Below are positions 44,426-54,116 of a stretch of DNA of 64,000 bases, in pieces. Under the pieces are notes generated by a model. That model did no database searches, was not told the origin of the DNA, and saw only the letters and a program-made list of their open reading frames with translations. The stretch comes from Haloechinothrix halophila YIM 93223. Lineage in GTDB: Bacteria > Actinomycetota > Actinomycetes > Mycobacteriales > Pseudonocardiaceae. The position numbers and the translations under genes are program-made. The stretch spans positions 1,549,723 through 1,613,722 of the forward strand of contig NZ_KI632509.1 in assembly GCF_000504245.1 (NCBI RefSeq). The letters are read 5' to 3'. Positions within the stretch are counted from its first letter, which is position 1. Each line of letters opens with the position of its first letter.

Positions 44426-45216
44426 GCGCCGGACTGCTGGGTGTCTCGCTGGCCGAAGTACCAGGCAAGGACGCGGGTCTCGACCAGGCGGAACAGCAGC
44501 GAGAGCGCGACCCCGATCAGGCCGAGCAGGATGATGCCGCTCCACATCTGCGGCAAAGCGAAGCTGCGCTGGAACTGGATGATGGTGAAGCCGAGTCCGT
44601 TGCTCGCCGCGAACATCTCACTGATGACCATGAGGATGATCGCGATGGACAGCGCCTGCCTCGCGCCCGTCATGATCTGCGGGCTCGCGCCGCGCAGGAT
44701 AAGCGTGGTCAGCCGCGTCCTGGTGCGGAACCGGTAGCACGCCGCGGTGTCGCGCAGTACCTCGTCGATGGACCGGACGCCCTCGACGGTGTTGAGCAGG
44801 ATCGGCCAGATCGCCCCGGAGACGATGACCAGCACCTTCATGCCGTCGCCGATCCCGGCGAACAGAATGAGAATCGGCACCAGCACCGGCGGCGGGATGG
44901 CGCGGAAGAACTCCAGCACCGGTTCCACTGTGGCTCGCAGCGTCGTCGACGAGCCGATGGCGACGCCGATGCCGATGCCAAGCGCGAGCGCGGCGAGGTA
45001 GCCGACGCCGAGCCGCGCGAGGCTCGGCAGGACGTCGCTGGTCAGCTTGCCTTCCAGCCACGTGGGTCCGAACACCTCGACGATGGTGCGCAGCGGCGGC
45101 CAGTAGAAGTTGGTGCTGTTCGCTGTCGCCAGCCACCACGCGGTGATCAGTACGGCAGGCAAACCCGCGATGAGCAGCAGCCTGCGCCCTGCGCGCCAGA
45201 GCATGGACGTGGTCAT
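44422..45216 (-). CDS. NitT/TauT-type ABC importer permease, subunit 2
   Basis: A 264-residue SsuC/TauC-type permease. Six membrane segments are visible and the EAA-like loop is VLRDTAACYRFRTRTRLTTLIL followed by PQIMTGARQALS, split for length. The ATG at 45216 overlaps the stop of the other permease by 4 nt, and its own stop overlaps the ATPase start. The presence of two distinct permease genes rather than one suggests a heterodimeric channel, which is less common for this class. Confidence 0.88.
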   Translation of the reverse strand: MTTSMLWRAGRRLLLIAGLPAVLITAWWLATANSTNFYWPPLRTIVEVFGPTWLEGKLTSDVLPSLARLGVGYLAALALGIGIGVAIGSSTTLRATVEPVLEFFRAIPPPVLVPILILFAGIGDGMKVLVIVSGAIWPILLNTVEGVRSIDEVLRDTAACYRFRTRTRLTTLILRGASPQIMTGARQALSIAIILMVISEMFAASNGLGFTIIQFQRSFALPQMWSGIILLGLIGVALSLLFRLVETRVLAWYFGQRDTQQSGA

Positions 45217-46040
45217 GCGGCGACCTCCCTGCGGATGGACGGATGCCAGCGCAGCGCCCGCCGCTCGGTGAACCGGGCGGCGAGGTTGACGCCGACACCG
45301 ATGACGCCGGTGACGATCACCAGCGCGTACATGGTGTCGACCGCGCCGGAGCTCTTGGCGACGGCGATGGCGTTACCGAGCCCGGGGCTGCCGATGATGA
45401 GCTCACCGGTGATCTCCAGGATCAGGGCGACGGCCGCCGCCAACCGGAAGCCGGTCATCACGTAGGGCAGCGCGGTCGGCCAGAGCACGGTGCGGACCTG
45501 CCGCCACAACGAGAACCGGTAGGACCGTGCGGTGTCGCGGGCGATCGGGTCGACGTCGGTGACGCCGTAGAGCACCTGCACCAGCACCTGCCAGAAGCTG
45601 GCGTAGACCACAAGCAGCAGCGTGGAGCGCATATCGGTGCCGAAAAGCAGCACGGCGAGCGGGATCAGCGCCACCGAGGGGATGGGCCGCAGGAATTCGA
45701 TGGTGGACGCCGTGGCGGCGCGCAGCGCGGGAACGCTGCCGATCAGGATGCCCGCGCTGACACCGGCGGCCATCGCGATGGCCAGTCCGATGATCCAGCC
45801 GCGCAGCGTGGCGACAAGGGCGTCCCAGAAGGCGGGGCTGGCGAGTTGGTCGCTCAGCGCCACCGCCATCTCAGTGAACGGCGGCAAGAACCGGGCGTCA
45901 ACGACACCCGCGCGAGGCAGGAGTTCGAGCAGCAGGATCAAACCGGCGAACCCGGCGGCGCCGAGTGCGCCGTGTGGGATGCCGCGCCCGCGGCGGGTGT
46001 CAGTCGCCGCGGGCGCGGTCGTCGGGGGTGCGGTCGTCAT
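45213..46040 (-). CDS. NitT/TauT-type ABC importer permease, subunit 1
   Basis: A 275-residue permease with a proline/threonine-rich cytoplasmic N-terminus and six membrane segments. The coupling loop reads ARDTARSYRFSLWRQVRTVL. The start at 46040 overlaps the stop of the binding-protein gene (ATGA). It resembles the permease at 44422 in family but only moderately in sequence, consistent with a heterodimer. Confidence 0.88.
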   Translation of the reverse strand: MTTAPPTTAPAATDTRRGRGIPHGALGAAGFAGLILLLELLPRAGVVDARFLPPFTEMAVALSDQLASPAFWDALVATLRGWIIGLAIAMAAGVSAGILIGSVPALRAATASTIEFLRPIPSVALIPLAVLLFGTDMRSTLLLVVYASFWQVLVQVLYGVTDVDPIARDTARSYRFSLWRQVRTVLWPTALPYVMTGFRLAAAVALILEITGELIIGSPGLGNAIAVAKSSGAVDTMYALVIVTGVIGVGVNLAARFTERRALRWHPSIRREVAA

Positions 46041-46999
46041 GGCAGCAGCTCGGCGACGTCCGGTGCGGTGTCGATGAGGCCATCGCTCACCGCGAGGTCG
46101 GCAAGTCGCTGCACCGGCTCGGTCTTGATCTCCGGGGACCATCGGGGCAGCGTCAGGTCCGCCGCTGTCCCGGTGTCGATGTCGGTGTAGCCGCCGAGGA
46201 TGTCCCTGGCCTCGTCTGGGTGTTCCTGGGCGTAGGACAGCGACTCGTTCATCGCCTCGGTGAACCGGTCGACGAGGTTGGGGTTGGCGTCGATCAGCTG
46301 TTGCGAGGTGAAGTACGCGGCCACCATCAGGTCCTCGTGGGTCTCGGCGAAGTTCGCGGCGACGGTGCGCGCACCCTGGTCGGTGGCGATGGTCAGGAAC
46401 GGCTCGACCACCCATGCCGCGTCGACCCTGCCTTCCTGCACCGCGGCGGGCATGTCAGGGAAGGGCAGCTCGACGAACTTGATCGTGGACGGGTCGCCGC
46501 CCGCCTGTCGCACCACTTCCCTGATGGTGGTGTCGCCGATGTTGTTCAGCGTGTTGACCGCGACGGACTTACCCGCAAGGTCGGCGGCGTCGCTGATATC
46601 GCTGTCCTTGGGTGCGACGACGCCACCGAAGTCCTCGCTGGGATCGCCGGTCGTGCTGTTGCCGGACGCGACGACCTGGACCGGCAGCCCCTTGGACCGC
46701 GCCAGCAGCAGCGAGGTCACATTGGAGAATCCGAATTGGAACTGACCGCTCATCACGCCGGGAACGATCGCGGCGCCGCCTTGGCTGCTCTCCAGCGTCA
46801 GGTCGATCCCCCGCTCCGCGAAGAAACCCTGTTCCTTGCCGAGGTAGATCGGCGCGACGTCCACGATGGGGATGACGCCGACGGTGACCGCGTCGTTGCC
46901 GTCCGGGCTTTGGGTATCCGAGCTGCCGGACCCGCATCCGGTGGCCAGCAAGGCCAACGTGGCGGCAGCGGCACTCGCTCGGCGGAATCGCTTCAGCAT
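46037..46999 (-). CDS. NitT/TauT-type solute-binding lipoprotein
   Basis: A 320-residue lipoprotein. The signal peptide ends in the lipobox LLATGC. The body is NMT1/THI5-like: PIVDVAPIYLGKEQGFFAERGID, LESSQGGAAIVPGVMSGQFQ, and the second-lobe segments GDTTIREVVRQAG and DAAWVVEPFLT. The ATG at 46999 follows AGGAAG. It is first in a five-gene operon (binding protein, two permeases, ATPase, MFS). A perfect 15-bp palindrome at 47076-47090 lies 77 nt upstream and matches the palindrome before the 4-hydroxybenzoate hydroxylase gene, suggesting an aromatic ligand. Confidence 0.88.
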   Translation of the reverse strand: MLKRFRRASAAAATLALLATGCGSGSSDTQSPDGNDAVTVGVIPIVDVAPIYLGKEQGFFAERGIDLTLESSQGGAAIVPGVMSGQFQFGFSNVTSLLLARSKGLPVQVVASGNSTTGDPSEDFGGVVAPKDSDISDAADLAGKSVAVNTLNNIGDTTIREVVRQAGGDPSTIKFVELPFPDMPAAVQEGRVDAAWVVEPFLTIATDQGARTVAANFAETHEDLMVAAYFTSQQLIDANPNLVDRFTEAMNESLSYAQEHPDEARDILGGYTDIDTGTAADLTLPRWSPEIKTEPVQRLADLAVSDGLIDTAPDVAELLP

Positions 47000-47075
47000 G
47001 GGACTTCCTGTTCGAGGTGAGGGCGGTGTGTGGGGCGTAACGTAAGGTCCTGTAACCGGCGCAACAACGCTTCGT

Positions 47076-47090
47076 TTCCACTGAGTGGAA
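47076..47090. promoter_or_regulatory. IclR-type operator candidate upstream of the ABC importer operon
   Basis: TTCCACTGAGTGGAA is a perfect inverted repeat with 7-bp arms around one central base. It differs from the palindrome at 49384-49398 at two positions only. Confidence 0.65.
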
Positions 47091-47171
47091 GATGCCACGT
47101 TGTGCTGCTGTCTAACCGGATCCGGCTCGCCCGCGGCTGCGACGTCGCCGTGACTTCGTCGGTGGCGCGAA

Positions 47172-47258
47172 AGTCGATCTACTTCCCGCGCACTGTGACC
47201 AACGAGACCGGACGAATCGGGCACGACGTGGCCACAGCGCGCAGGGAGTTGATCAACT
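47172..47258. repeat. 87-bp palindromic element, copy A
   Basis: Terminal inverted repeats of about 22 nt (AGTCGATCTACTTCCCGCGC at the left, pairing with AGTTGATCAACTCCCTGCGC read from the right end) flank a conserved core containing CGAATCGGGCACGACGTGG. Copy B at 48310-48396 is present in inverse orientation on the other side of the gene at 47295, about 87 percent identical by eye. Confidence 0.8.
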
Positions 47259-47342
47259 AGCGAGCGGTCCGCGTTGGTGTTCCCGGGCCGCGGTTCAACT
47301 GGCGAGTCGTCCGCGCTGGCGTTCTAGGCCGCGATCCAACGC
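47259..47342. repeat. 42-bp tandem repeat (two copies) over the 3' end of the AbiEi-like gene
   Basis: Copies 47259-47300 and 47301-47342 share GCGAG, GTCCGCG, TGG(T/C)GTT and GGCCGCG at matching positions. The second copy is the coding 3' end of the gene; the first repeats it beyond the stop codon. The 42-nt period equals two 21-nt units. Confidence 0.7.
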
Positions 47343-48272
47343 CGCGCACAGGCGGTACGCCAATCGGCGCGGGTTGGTCGCGTCTTCCCAGCCCCAGCGG
47401 ATGATCTCGTAGCCGAGGTCGGCGAGCCGTTCCTCGCGCCGCTTCTCAGCGCGCAGGTGCTCACGCATCGTCCACCGGTCCGGTGTCGCTGGCGATACGC
47501 CCTTGTCGGCTGGGCCAAGGTACTTCGCGAGGCCATCGGCTTCACCGACAACGCGCGCGTGCTCCCAGAGAAAATCTGCTCGCCCGATGGGGCCGGCAGC
47601 GTCGCCAAGCGTGACCTGGGTCCGGGGCATGGGCAGGCCTTGCTGATGGATAGCGATCCGCGACACCGACTCCAGGACGGACTCGCACGCGGCATCGGCG
47701 AATGTCACCGCGCGCCGGGCCCCGTCGATGCCCGGCCAGCCACGGCAGTCCCGCAATACCTGAATGAGTTCTCCTTGAGAGGCCAACCCGCTGTGCAGTG
47801 CCGCATCGGCCGCGACGACGCCGTGGGCGAATCCGCATTCCCTGGCCAGGTCGACGACGGTGCGGGCGGCTGAGGTGATGGGCACTCCGTGGCAGCGGAC
47901 GCGGTGCTGTGGCGGGAGAGCGGTCGTCCGCAGTACGTAGTCGTCGCGGTGGCCGCTGGCTGACTCGATGGCGAGGACGATGTCCGTCGGTGCGCGACCG
48001 AGCAGGGGTAGCCCGAGTATCCTCGCGGCCGACGTCCCGGCCGCCACGGCATCGCGGTCGAGCGCCAGCAGTGTGCCGAACGCGGCGAGCGCGTGCTCGC
48101 GTTCGTCGTCTCCGGCGGAGGAGGCAAGGGCTGACGCTGTGGCGTAAACGCCGCGTCGCAGCGGTATCCACTCTCCGCGCCGGAGCAGCCGCCGGATGTC
48201 GGCGTCGGAGTGGCCCGCCGCGCGGGCATGCGCACGAGTGAATACCGCGCTGACAGCACTGTGATCATGCAC
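47295..48272 (-). CDS. AbiEi-type N-terminal domain plus DUF559/Vsr-like nuclease-fold protein
   Basis: A protein of about 325 residues from the GTG at 48272 (begins VHDHSAVSAVFTRAHARAAG). The N-terminus has the AbiEi antitoxin-like winged helix (SDADIRRLLRRGEW, then LRRGVYATAS). The C-terminal third looks like a PD-(D/E)XK domain of the DUF559/Vsr type: RADFLWEHARVVGEADG supplies the acidic pair and EKRREERLADLGYEIIRWGWED the following helix and strand. An in-frame extension to 48467 crosses a palindromic repeat and is not used. The gene is bracketed by inverted 87-bp repeats. Such proteins are common in actinobacteria, often several per genome, and have no proven function. Confidence 0.65.
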   Translation of the reverse strand: MHDHSAVSAVFTRAHARAAGHSDADIRRLLRRGEWIPLRRGVYATASALASSAGDDEREHALAAFGTLLALDRDAVAAGTSAARILGLPLLGRAPTDIVLAIESASGHRDDYVLRTTALPPQHRVRCHGVPITSAARTVVDLARECGFAHGVVAADAALHSGLASQGELIQVLRDCRGWPGIDGARRAVTFADAACESVLESVSRIAIHQQGLPMPRTQVTLGDAAGPIGRADFLWEHARVVGEADGLAKYLGPADKGVSPATPDRWTMREHLRAEKRREERLADLGYEIIRWGWEDATNPRRLAYRLCAALDRGLERQRGRLAS

Positions 48273-48309
48273 GTACGGAACGTAGCGACAGCCTCTGACA
48301 ATCTGCTGA

Positions 48310-48396
48310 AGTTGATCTACTTCCCGCGCGTTGTGGCCACGTCGTGCCCGATTCGTCCGTTCTCGTTGGTCATGGCGCGCAGGGAGTTGATCGACA
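48310..48396. repeat. 87-bp palindromic element, copy B (inverse of copy A)
   Basis: Starts AGTTGATCTACTTCCCGCGC and ends with GCGCAGGGAGTTGATCGAC, which pair as terminal inverted repeats. The core is the complement of copy A's core. Region 48273-48463 contains no gene otherwise. Confidence 0.8.
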
Positions 48397-48463
48397 TTGC
48401 TGGGTGTCATCGGTGCGCGGCCAACTGCCGACGACCTCCAGCGCATCGACTGGCTTTGCGGCG

Positions 48464-49285
48464 TCAACGGCCGTTGCCGGTCGACAACGGCGGCAGGTCG
48501 TGCAGGAAGCCCGGTGCGGGGTCATCCGCGGTCTCGGTGAGCCGCCGCGCGATGGCGTTGGCCGCGTTGCGCAGGGTCGGAACCAACTTGGGTAGGTCAG
48601 CGCGAACCGAATGCACCACGATGCCGAGGGAGATAGCGGGCGCGCCCTGCTCGCTCGGCACGGGCACGGCGACCGAGCACGACCCGAGCGTCATCTCCTC
48701 GGTGGTTCGCGCGTAGCCGCGCTCGGCCGTGTTGCGCAGCTCGCGCAGCAGCCTGCCGCGCTCGGCGATGGTGTAGCGGGTGAATCGGGGTAGCGGCCGC
48801 TCACAGTAGGCCTTGATGAACGCCTCCTCGGCGTTGGCGAGCAGTGCCTTCCCGACACCGGTGGAATGCATCGGCAGCCGGGTGCCGATCCGCGAGATGA
48901 TCGGCACCGACTGGTGTCCTGACAGCTTCTCGACGTAGAGGGCGTCGAAGCCATCGCGGACGGCGAGGTGGATGTTCTCCCTGGTGGCTTCGTAGAGGTC
49001 CTGCATGAACGGCAACGCGATCTCTCGCAGCCTGCTCGACACCGGGGCGAGCAGGCCTGCCTCCCACAGCCGCAGGCCGATGCGGTAGTAGCCGTCGTCG
49101 TCGCGGTCGAGCGCGCGCCATGCCTCCAGTTCGGCGGCCAGCCGGTGCGTGGTGGCCAGCGGGAGGTCGGCGCGACGTGCCAGCTCGGACAGGGTCAGCC
49201 GGGGATGCGTGATGTCGAACGCGCCGAGCAGGGCGAGCGCCCTTCCGGTCACCGACTGCCCTTGTTTCCCGCTGTTGCCTGCCAT
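48464..49285 (-). CDS. IclR family transcriptional regulator
   Basis: A 273-residue regulator. The N-terminal winged helix (RALALLGAFD, LTLSELARRADLPLATTHRL) and the C-terminal effector domain (REIALPFMQDLYEATRENIHLAV, RLPMHSTGVGKALLA, RGYARTTEEMTLGSCSVAVPV) match the IclR/PobR type. It is divergent from the 4-hydroxybenzoate hydroxylase gene, the standard arrangement for IclR-type PobR activators. Matching palindromes before that gene and before the ABC importer suggest it controls both. Confidence 0.88.
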   Translation of the reverse strand: MAGNSGKQGQSVTGRALALLGAFDITHPRLTLSELARRADLPLATTHRLAAELEAWRALDRDDDGYYRIGLRLWEAGLLAPVSSRLREIALPFMQDLYEATRENIHLAVRDGFDALYVEKLSGHQSVPIISRIGTRLPMHSTGVGKALLANAEEAFIKAYCERPLPRFTRYTIAERGRLLRELRNTAERGYARTTEEMTLGSCSVAVPVPSEQGAPAISLGIVVHSVRADLPKLVPTLRNAANAIARRLTETADDPAPGFLHDLPPLSTGNGR

Positions 49286-49383
49286 GACGTTCCTTCGGTG
49301 GTCTCCTGCTGGCCGGAAGACTGACCAGCCATCCAGGATGGATCCAGTGTCAGGGGTGATTCTGCCGCATCGGGGTAGTCAGC

Positions 49384-49398
49384 TTCCATTGAGCGGAA
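49384..49398. promoter_or_regulatory. IclR-type operator candidate upstream of the hydroxylase gene
   Basis: TTCCATTGAGCGGAA lies 44 nt upstream of the hydroxylase ATG; with the flanking bases GC at each side the arms extend to GCTTCC and GGAAGC. It shares 13 of 15 bases with the palindrome at 47076. Confidence 0.65.
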
Positions 49399-49442
49399 GC
49401 ACGCTCTGGTCCGGGCCGCGCGGTACCGGGTTAGGTGGGCGC

Positions 49443-50615
<1,173 letters not shown>

Positions 50616-50616
50616 C

Positions 50617-51645
50617 TCACGACTCCGGGCACGCCGCGGTTGACCCCCGCACCACCAGCTCCGGCTGGAACAGATACTCCCCGGTCGGCACGTCGACGCC
50701 CGCGATCTCGTCCAGCAACGTGCGAACCGCTGCCGTCGTCATGGCGGACACCTGCTGCTGGATCGTCGTCAACGGCGGATCGGTGAACGCGATCAGCGGG
50801 GAGTCGTCGTAGCCGACCACGGAGAAGTCCCGTGGCACGGACAGCCCGCGCTTGCGCGCCGCCCGGATCGCGCCGAGCGCCATCAGGTCGCTACCGCACA
50901 CCACCGCCGTGCAGCCCTGGTCCAGCAGCGACGATGCCGCCGAGTGCCCGCCTTCCACGGAGAACAGCGAGTGCGTGATCAGCTTGTCGACGTCGGCTGA
51001 GCCGGACACCGGCGCCATCAGCCGCCGGAACTCCGCGGCTTTGCGCTGCGTGGGCACGAACCGCTCCGGGCCGACGGCCAGCCCGATCCGCTCGTGTCCT
51101 AGCTCGCGCAGGTGCGTCACCGCCAGCCGCACCGCGACGCCGTCGTCGTCGGAGAAGAACGGCGCGCGCACACCCGGCGCGTAGCCGTTGACGAACACCA
51201 CCGGCACGCCGCGCTCGATCAGCCGGGTGTAGCGGCCATGGTCTGCGGTCGTGTCGGCATGCAGCCCTGATACGAACACGATCCCGGACACGCCCCTGTC
51301 GGTCAGCGTCTCCAGGTGCTCGTCCTCGGTCGCCCCGCCCGGCGACTGCGTGCACAGCACGGACTGGTAGCCGCGCAGGCTCAACATGCTGTCGATGACC
51401 TGCGCGAACGCCGGGAAGATCGGGTTGTCCAGCTCGGGGATGAGTAACCCGATCAGCCCCTTGGTGCGCTGCCGCGTCCGCAGCGGACGCTGGTAGCCGA
51501 GCTGGTCCATCGCCGCGAGCACTGCCTGCCGAGTGCTCGCGGCGACGCCTGGCTTGCCGTTGACGACACGGCTGACCGTCGCCTCGCTGACCCGCGCCTG
51601 CTCGGCGATGTCAGCCAGCCGCAACGCGTCGGGCTGCTCAGTCAT
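50617..51645 (-). CDS. malR: LacI family regulator of the maltose operon, MalR-like
   Basis: A 342-residue LacI repressor. Helix-turn-helix LADIAEQARVSEATVSRVVNG at residues about 10-30, hinge, then a periplasmic-binding-like core (GLLIPELDNPIFPAFAQVID, GIVFVSGLHAD, SVVGYDDSPLIAFTDPPLTT split as needed). It overlaps the end of the GH13 gene by 8 nt and is thus the last gene of the maltose operon instead of being divergent as in Streptomyces. It should bind the boxes before the binding-protein and amylase genes and be released by maltose or maltodextrin. Confidence 0.85.
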   Translation of the reverse strand: MTEQPDALRLADIAEQARVSEATVSRVVNGKPGVAASTRQAVLAAMDQLGYQRPLRTRQRTKGLIGLLIPELDNPIFPAFAQVIDSMLSLRGYQSVLCTQSPGGATEDEHLETLTDRGVSGIVFVSGLHADTTADHGRYTRLIERGVPVVFVNGYAPGVRAPFFSDDDGVAVRLAVTHLRELGHERIGLAVGPERFVPTQRKAAEFRRLMAPVSGSADVDKLITHSLFSVEGGHSAASSLLDQGCTAVVCGSDLMALGAIRAARKRGLSVPRDFSVVGYDDSPLIAFTDPPLTTIQQQVSAMTTAAVRTLLDEIAGVDVPTGEYLFQPELVVRGSTAACPES

Positions 51646-53269
51646 CGGCGTCTCCGGTCCACCACGCGGCACTGTCCGGGGGCAACGTGACGGTCTCGCC
51701 AACGGCGTCGGCCACGTCGCGGGCGACGAACTCGTCGTTCGGGCTACTCGTCAACAGTAGTCGCCCCGGCCGGGGCACTATCACCGGCGACGCGCCGAAG
51801 TTGACCGTGCAGGTGAACCCGGGCTCGCGACGGAACACCAGCACAGCGCTGCCGGAGCCGGAGCTGGTGTCGGGGTTGGTGTCGGGGTCCACCCAGCGCA
51901 GCGGTCCGTCCGGCAGCTCCCGCCGCAATCGCAGCGCCTCCCGGTACAGCGACAACGTCGAGTACGGGTCGTCGGCCTGCGCCTCGACGGTCAGCGACGC
52001 CCACTCCGGCGGTTGCGGCAGCCAGGACGATGCGCCGAAGCCAAACGGCGGCTCGCTGCCCGACCATGGGATCGGCACCCGGCAGCCATCCCTGCCGCGC
52101 TCGGTGAAGCCCGAGCGAGTCCACTTCGGATCGGCGAGGACGTCGTCGGGCAGGTCGGTCACCTCTGGCAGTCCCAGTTCCTCACCCTGGTACACGTACG
52201 CCGAGCCCGGCAGCGCCAGCGTCAGCAGCGCCGCCGCCCGTGCCCGCCGCAAGCCGGTTTCCCCGCCACCGTATCGGGTCACGTGCCGCTCGATGTCGTG
52301 GTTGGACAGCACCCAGGTGCTCGGTGCGCCGACCCGGTCGACGGCGTCCAGCGACTCGTCGATCACCTGCCGGAACTCGTCCGCCGCCCAGCGCGCCTCG
52401 ACGTAGTGGAAGTTGAACGCCTGATGCAGCTCGTCCTGGCGCAGGTAGCGCGCGAGCCGTTCCGCGTTCGGCGCCCACGCCTCGGCGACGCCGATCCGCT
52501 CGCCGGGGTAGGAGTCCAGGATCTTGCGCCACTCGCGGTAGATCTCGTGCACGCCGTCCTGGTCGAAGTACGGCAGCTCCGCGCGGCCGAGCAGCCCGAT
52601 CTGCTGAGTACGACCGGTGTCAGGCAGGCCGTCCGCCTTGATCATGCCGTGGGCGACGTCGATACGCAGCCCGTCGACACCGAGGTCAAGCCAGAACCGC
52701 AGGATGTCGGCGAACTCCTCGCGCACCTGCGCGTTCTGCCAGTTCAGGTCGGGCTGGGCTGGGTCAAACAGGTGCAGGTACCACTGCCCGTCAGCCACCT
52801 GGGTCCACGCCGGACCGCCGAACACCGACTCCCAGTCGTTCGGCGGCTCGGCGCCGTCCGGACCGCGCCCGTCGCGGAAGATGTACCGGTCCCGCGCGGG
52901 CGACCCAGGCTCCGCCGCCAGTGCCTCCTGGAACCAGGGATGCTCGGACGACGTGTGGTTCGGCACGATGTCGGTGATCACCCGCAGGCCCAGCGCGTGC
53001 GCGTCCGCGATCAGCGCCTTCGCGTCGTCGAGGTCGCCGAACAGCGGGTCGACGTCGCGGTAGTCGGCGACGTCGTAGCCGCCGTCGGCCATCGGGGAGG
53101 TATAGAACGGCGTCAGCCACAGCGCGTCGACTCCGAGGTCGCGCAGGTGGCCGAGCCGCCCGCGCACCCCAGCCAGGTCGCCGACACCGTCGCCATTGGC
53201 GTCGGCGAAGCTGCGGACATAGACCTGGTAGATCACCGCGGTGCGCCACCAGCCCGAGTTCTGCGTCAT
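51638..53269 (-). CDS. GH13 intracellular alpha-glucosidase (AglA-like)
   Basis: A 543-residue cytoplasmic GH13 enzyme. Conserved regions: WWRTAVIYQVYVRSF, DIVPNHTS, nucleophile D204 in DGLRIDVAHG, acid/base E263 in GVAEAW and D325 in LSNHDIERH. It lies after the maltose importer genes with 10 nt spacing and an AAAGGA box. Role: hydrolysis of imported maltose and maltodextrins from the non-reducing end. The Val after the nucleophile is often seen in enzymes accepting alpha-1,6 links, so action on isomaltose-type sugars is possible. Confidence 0.87.
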   Translation of the reverse strand: MTQNSGWWRTAVIYQVYVRSFADANGDGVGDLAGVRGRLGHLRDLGVDALWLTPFYTSPMADGGYDVADYRDVDPLFGDLDDAKALIADAHALGLRVITDIVPNHTSSEHPWFQEALAAEPGSPARDRYIFRDGRGPDGAEPPNDWESVFGGPAWTQVADGQWYLHLFDPAQPDLNWQNAQVREEFADILRFWLDLGVDGLRIDVAHGMIKADGLPDTGRTQQIGLLGRAELPYFDQDGVHEIYREWRKILDSYPGERIGVAEAWAPNAERLARYLRQDELHQAFNFHYVEARWAADEFRQVIDESLDAVDRVGAPSTWVLSNHDIERHVTRYGGGETGLRRARAAALLTLALPGSAYVYQGEELGLPEVTDLPDDVLADPKWTRSGFTERGRDGCRVPIPWSGSEPPFGFGASSWLPQPPEWASLTVEAQADDPYSTLSLYREALRLRRELPDGPLRWVDPDTNPDTSSGSGSAVLVFRREPGFTCTVNFGASPVIVPRPGRLLLTSSPNDEFVARDVADAVGETVTLPPDSAAWWTGDADD

Positions 53270-53279
53270 CGATATCCTT

Positions 53280-54116
53280 TCAGCTCTTGACTCCGCCGGT
53301 GGTCAGACCGGCGATGAGATGGCGCTGGACCAGGAAGAACACCACGGCCGCCGGGATCATCACGAGCATCGACGCGGCGGTGAGCATGCCCCACTCCGCG
53401 GTGAAGTCGCTGACGAACGTCGCCATGCCGACCGGCAGCGTGTAGCGGCCTTCGCTTTGCAGGAACACGCTGGCGAACGCGACCTCGCCCCACGCGGTGA
53501 TGAACGAGTAGAACACCGTCACCGCGATGCCTGGTTTGGACAGCGGCACGATCAGCCGCCAGAACGTGCCGAACGGGCTCAGCCCGTCGATGAGCCCCGC
53601 CTCGTCGATCGAGATCGGGATCGTGTCGAAGTACCCCTTGAGCATCCAGCCGCAATACGGCACGGCGACGGTGCACTGCGCCAGGATCAGCCCGCCGTAC
53701 GAGTTGAGCAGCCCGAGGTCACTCAGCACGTTGTACAGCGGCACGATCAGCACCGCGGCCGGGAACATCTGCGTGATGAGGAACATCCACATCAGCGGAC
53801 GCTGACCGGGGAACCGCATCCGCGACGCCGCGTAGCCCGCCGTCGCCGCGATGAACACCGCCAGCGCCGTGGTGCCCGCCGCGACGATCAGCGAGTTCGC
53901 GAACCACGTCGCGAACTGCGTGTTGGCCAGCACGTCGATGTAGTTGCCCAGGCCCAGCGTGCCGAGGGTGTCCGGCTGTGACCAGGTGTTGCGATCGGTC
54001 TGCAACGACGTCAGCCCCACCCACGCCACCGGGAACACCGCGGTCGCGCTCGCGAGGACAAGGGTGGTGTGCAGGGCGGCCGAGGACAGTCGACTTCTGG
54101 TGCCGCGCGCGCTCAT
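53280..54116 (-). CDS. malG: Maltose/maltodextrin ABC permease
   Basis: A 278-residue MalG-type permease with six membrane segments and the EAA loop DEAGLIDGLSPFGTFWRLIVP. The start overlaps the MalF stop by 4 nt (ATGA). It ends FLVQRHLIAGLTTGGVKS, the standard C-terminus of the family. Part of the malEFG set. Confidence 0.9.
   Translation of the reverse strand: MSARGTRSRLSSAALHTTLVLASATAVFPVAWVGLTSLQTDRNTWSQPDTLGTLGLGNYIDVLANTQFATWFANSLIVAAGTTALAVFIAATAGYAASRMRFPGQRPLMWMFLITQMFPAAVLIVPLYNVLSDLGLLNSYGGLILAQCTVAVPYCGWMLKGYFDTIPISIDEAGLIDGLSPFGTFWRLIVPLSKPGIAVTVFYSFITAWGEVAFASVFLQSEGRYTLPVGMATFVSDFTAEWGMLTAASMLVMIPAAVVFFLVQRHLIAGLTTGGVKS

Larger units (their letters stand above)
47000..47294. 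other. Intergenic region with operator and palindromic element
   Basis: The gap upstream of the binding-protein gene holds the 15-bp palindrome at 47076, the 87-bp palindromic element at 47172-47258, and the first copy of a 42-bp tandem repeat starting at 47259. No gene is supported. Confidence 0.7.

Noticed and set aside
48273-48467. N-terminal extension of the AbiEi-like protein
   Set aside because: The extra codons translate the palindromic element B, which also occurs as copy A outside the gene; the family starts near the GTG at 48272.
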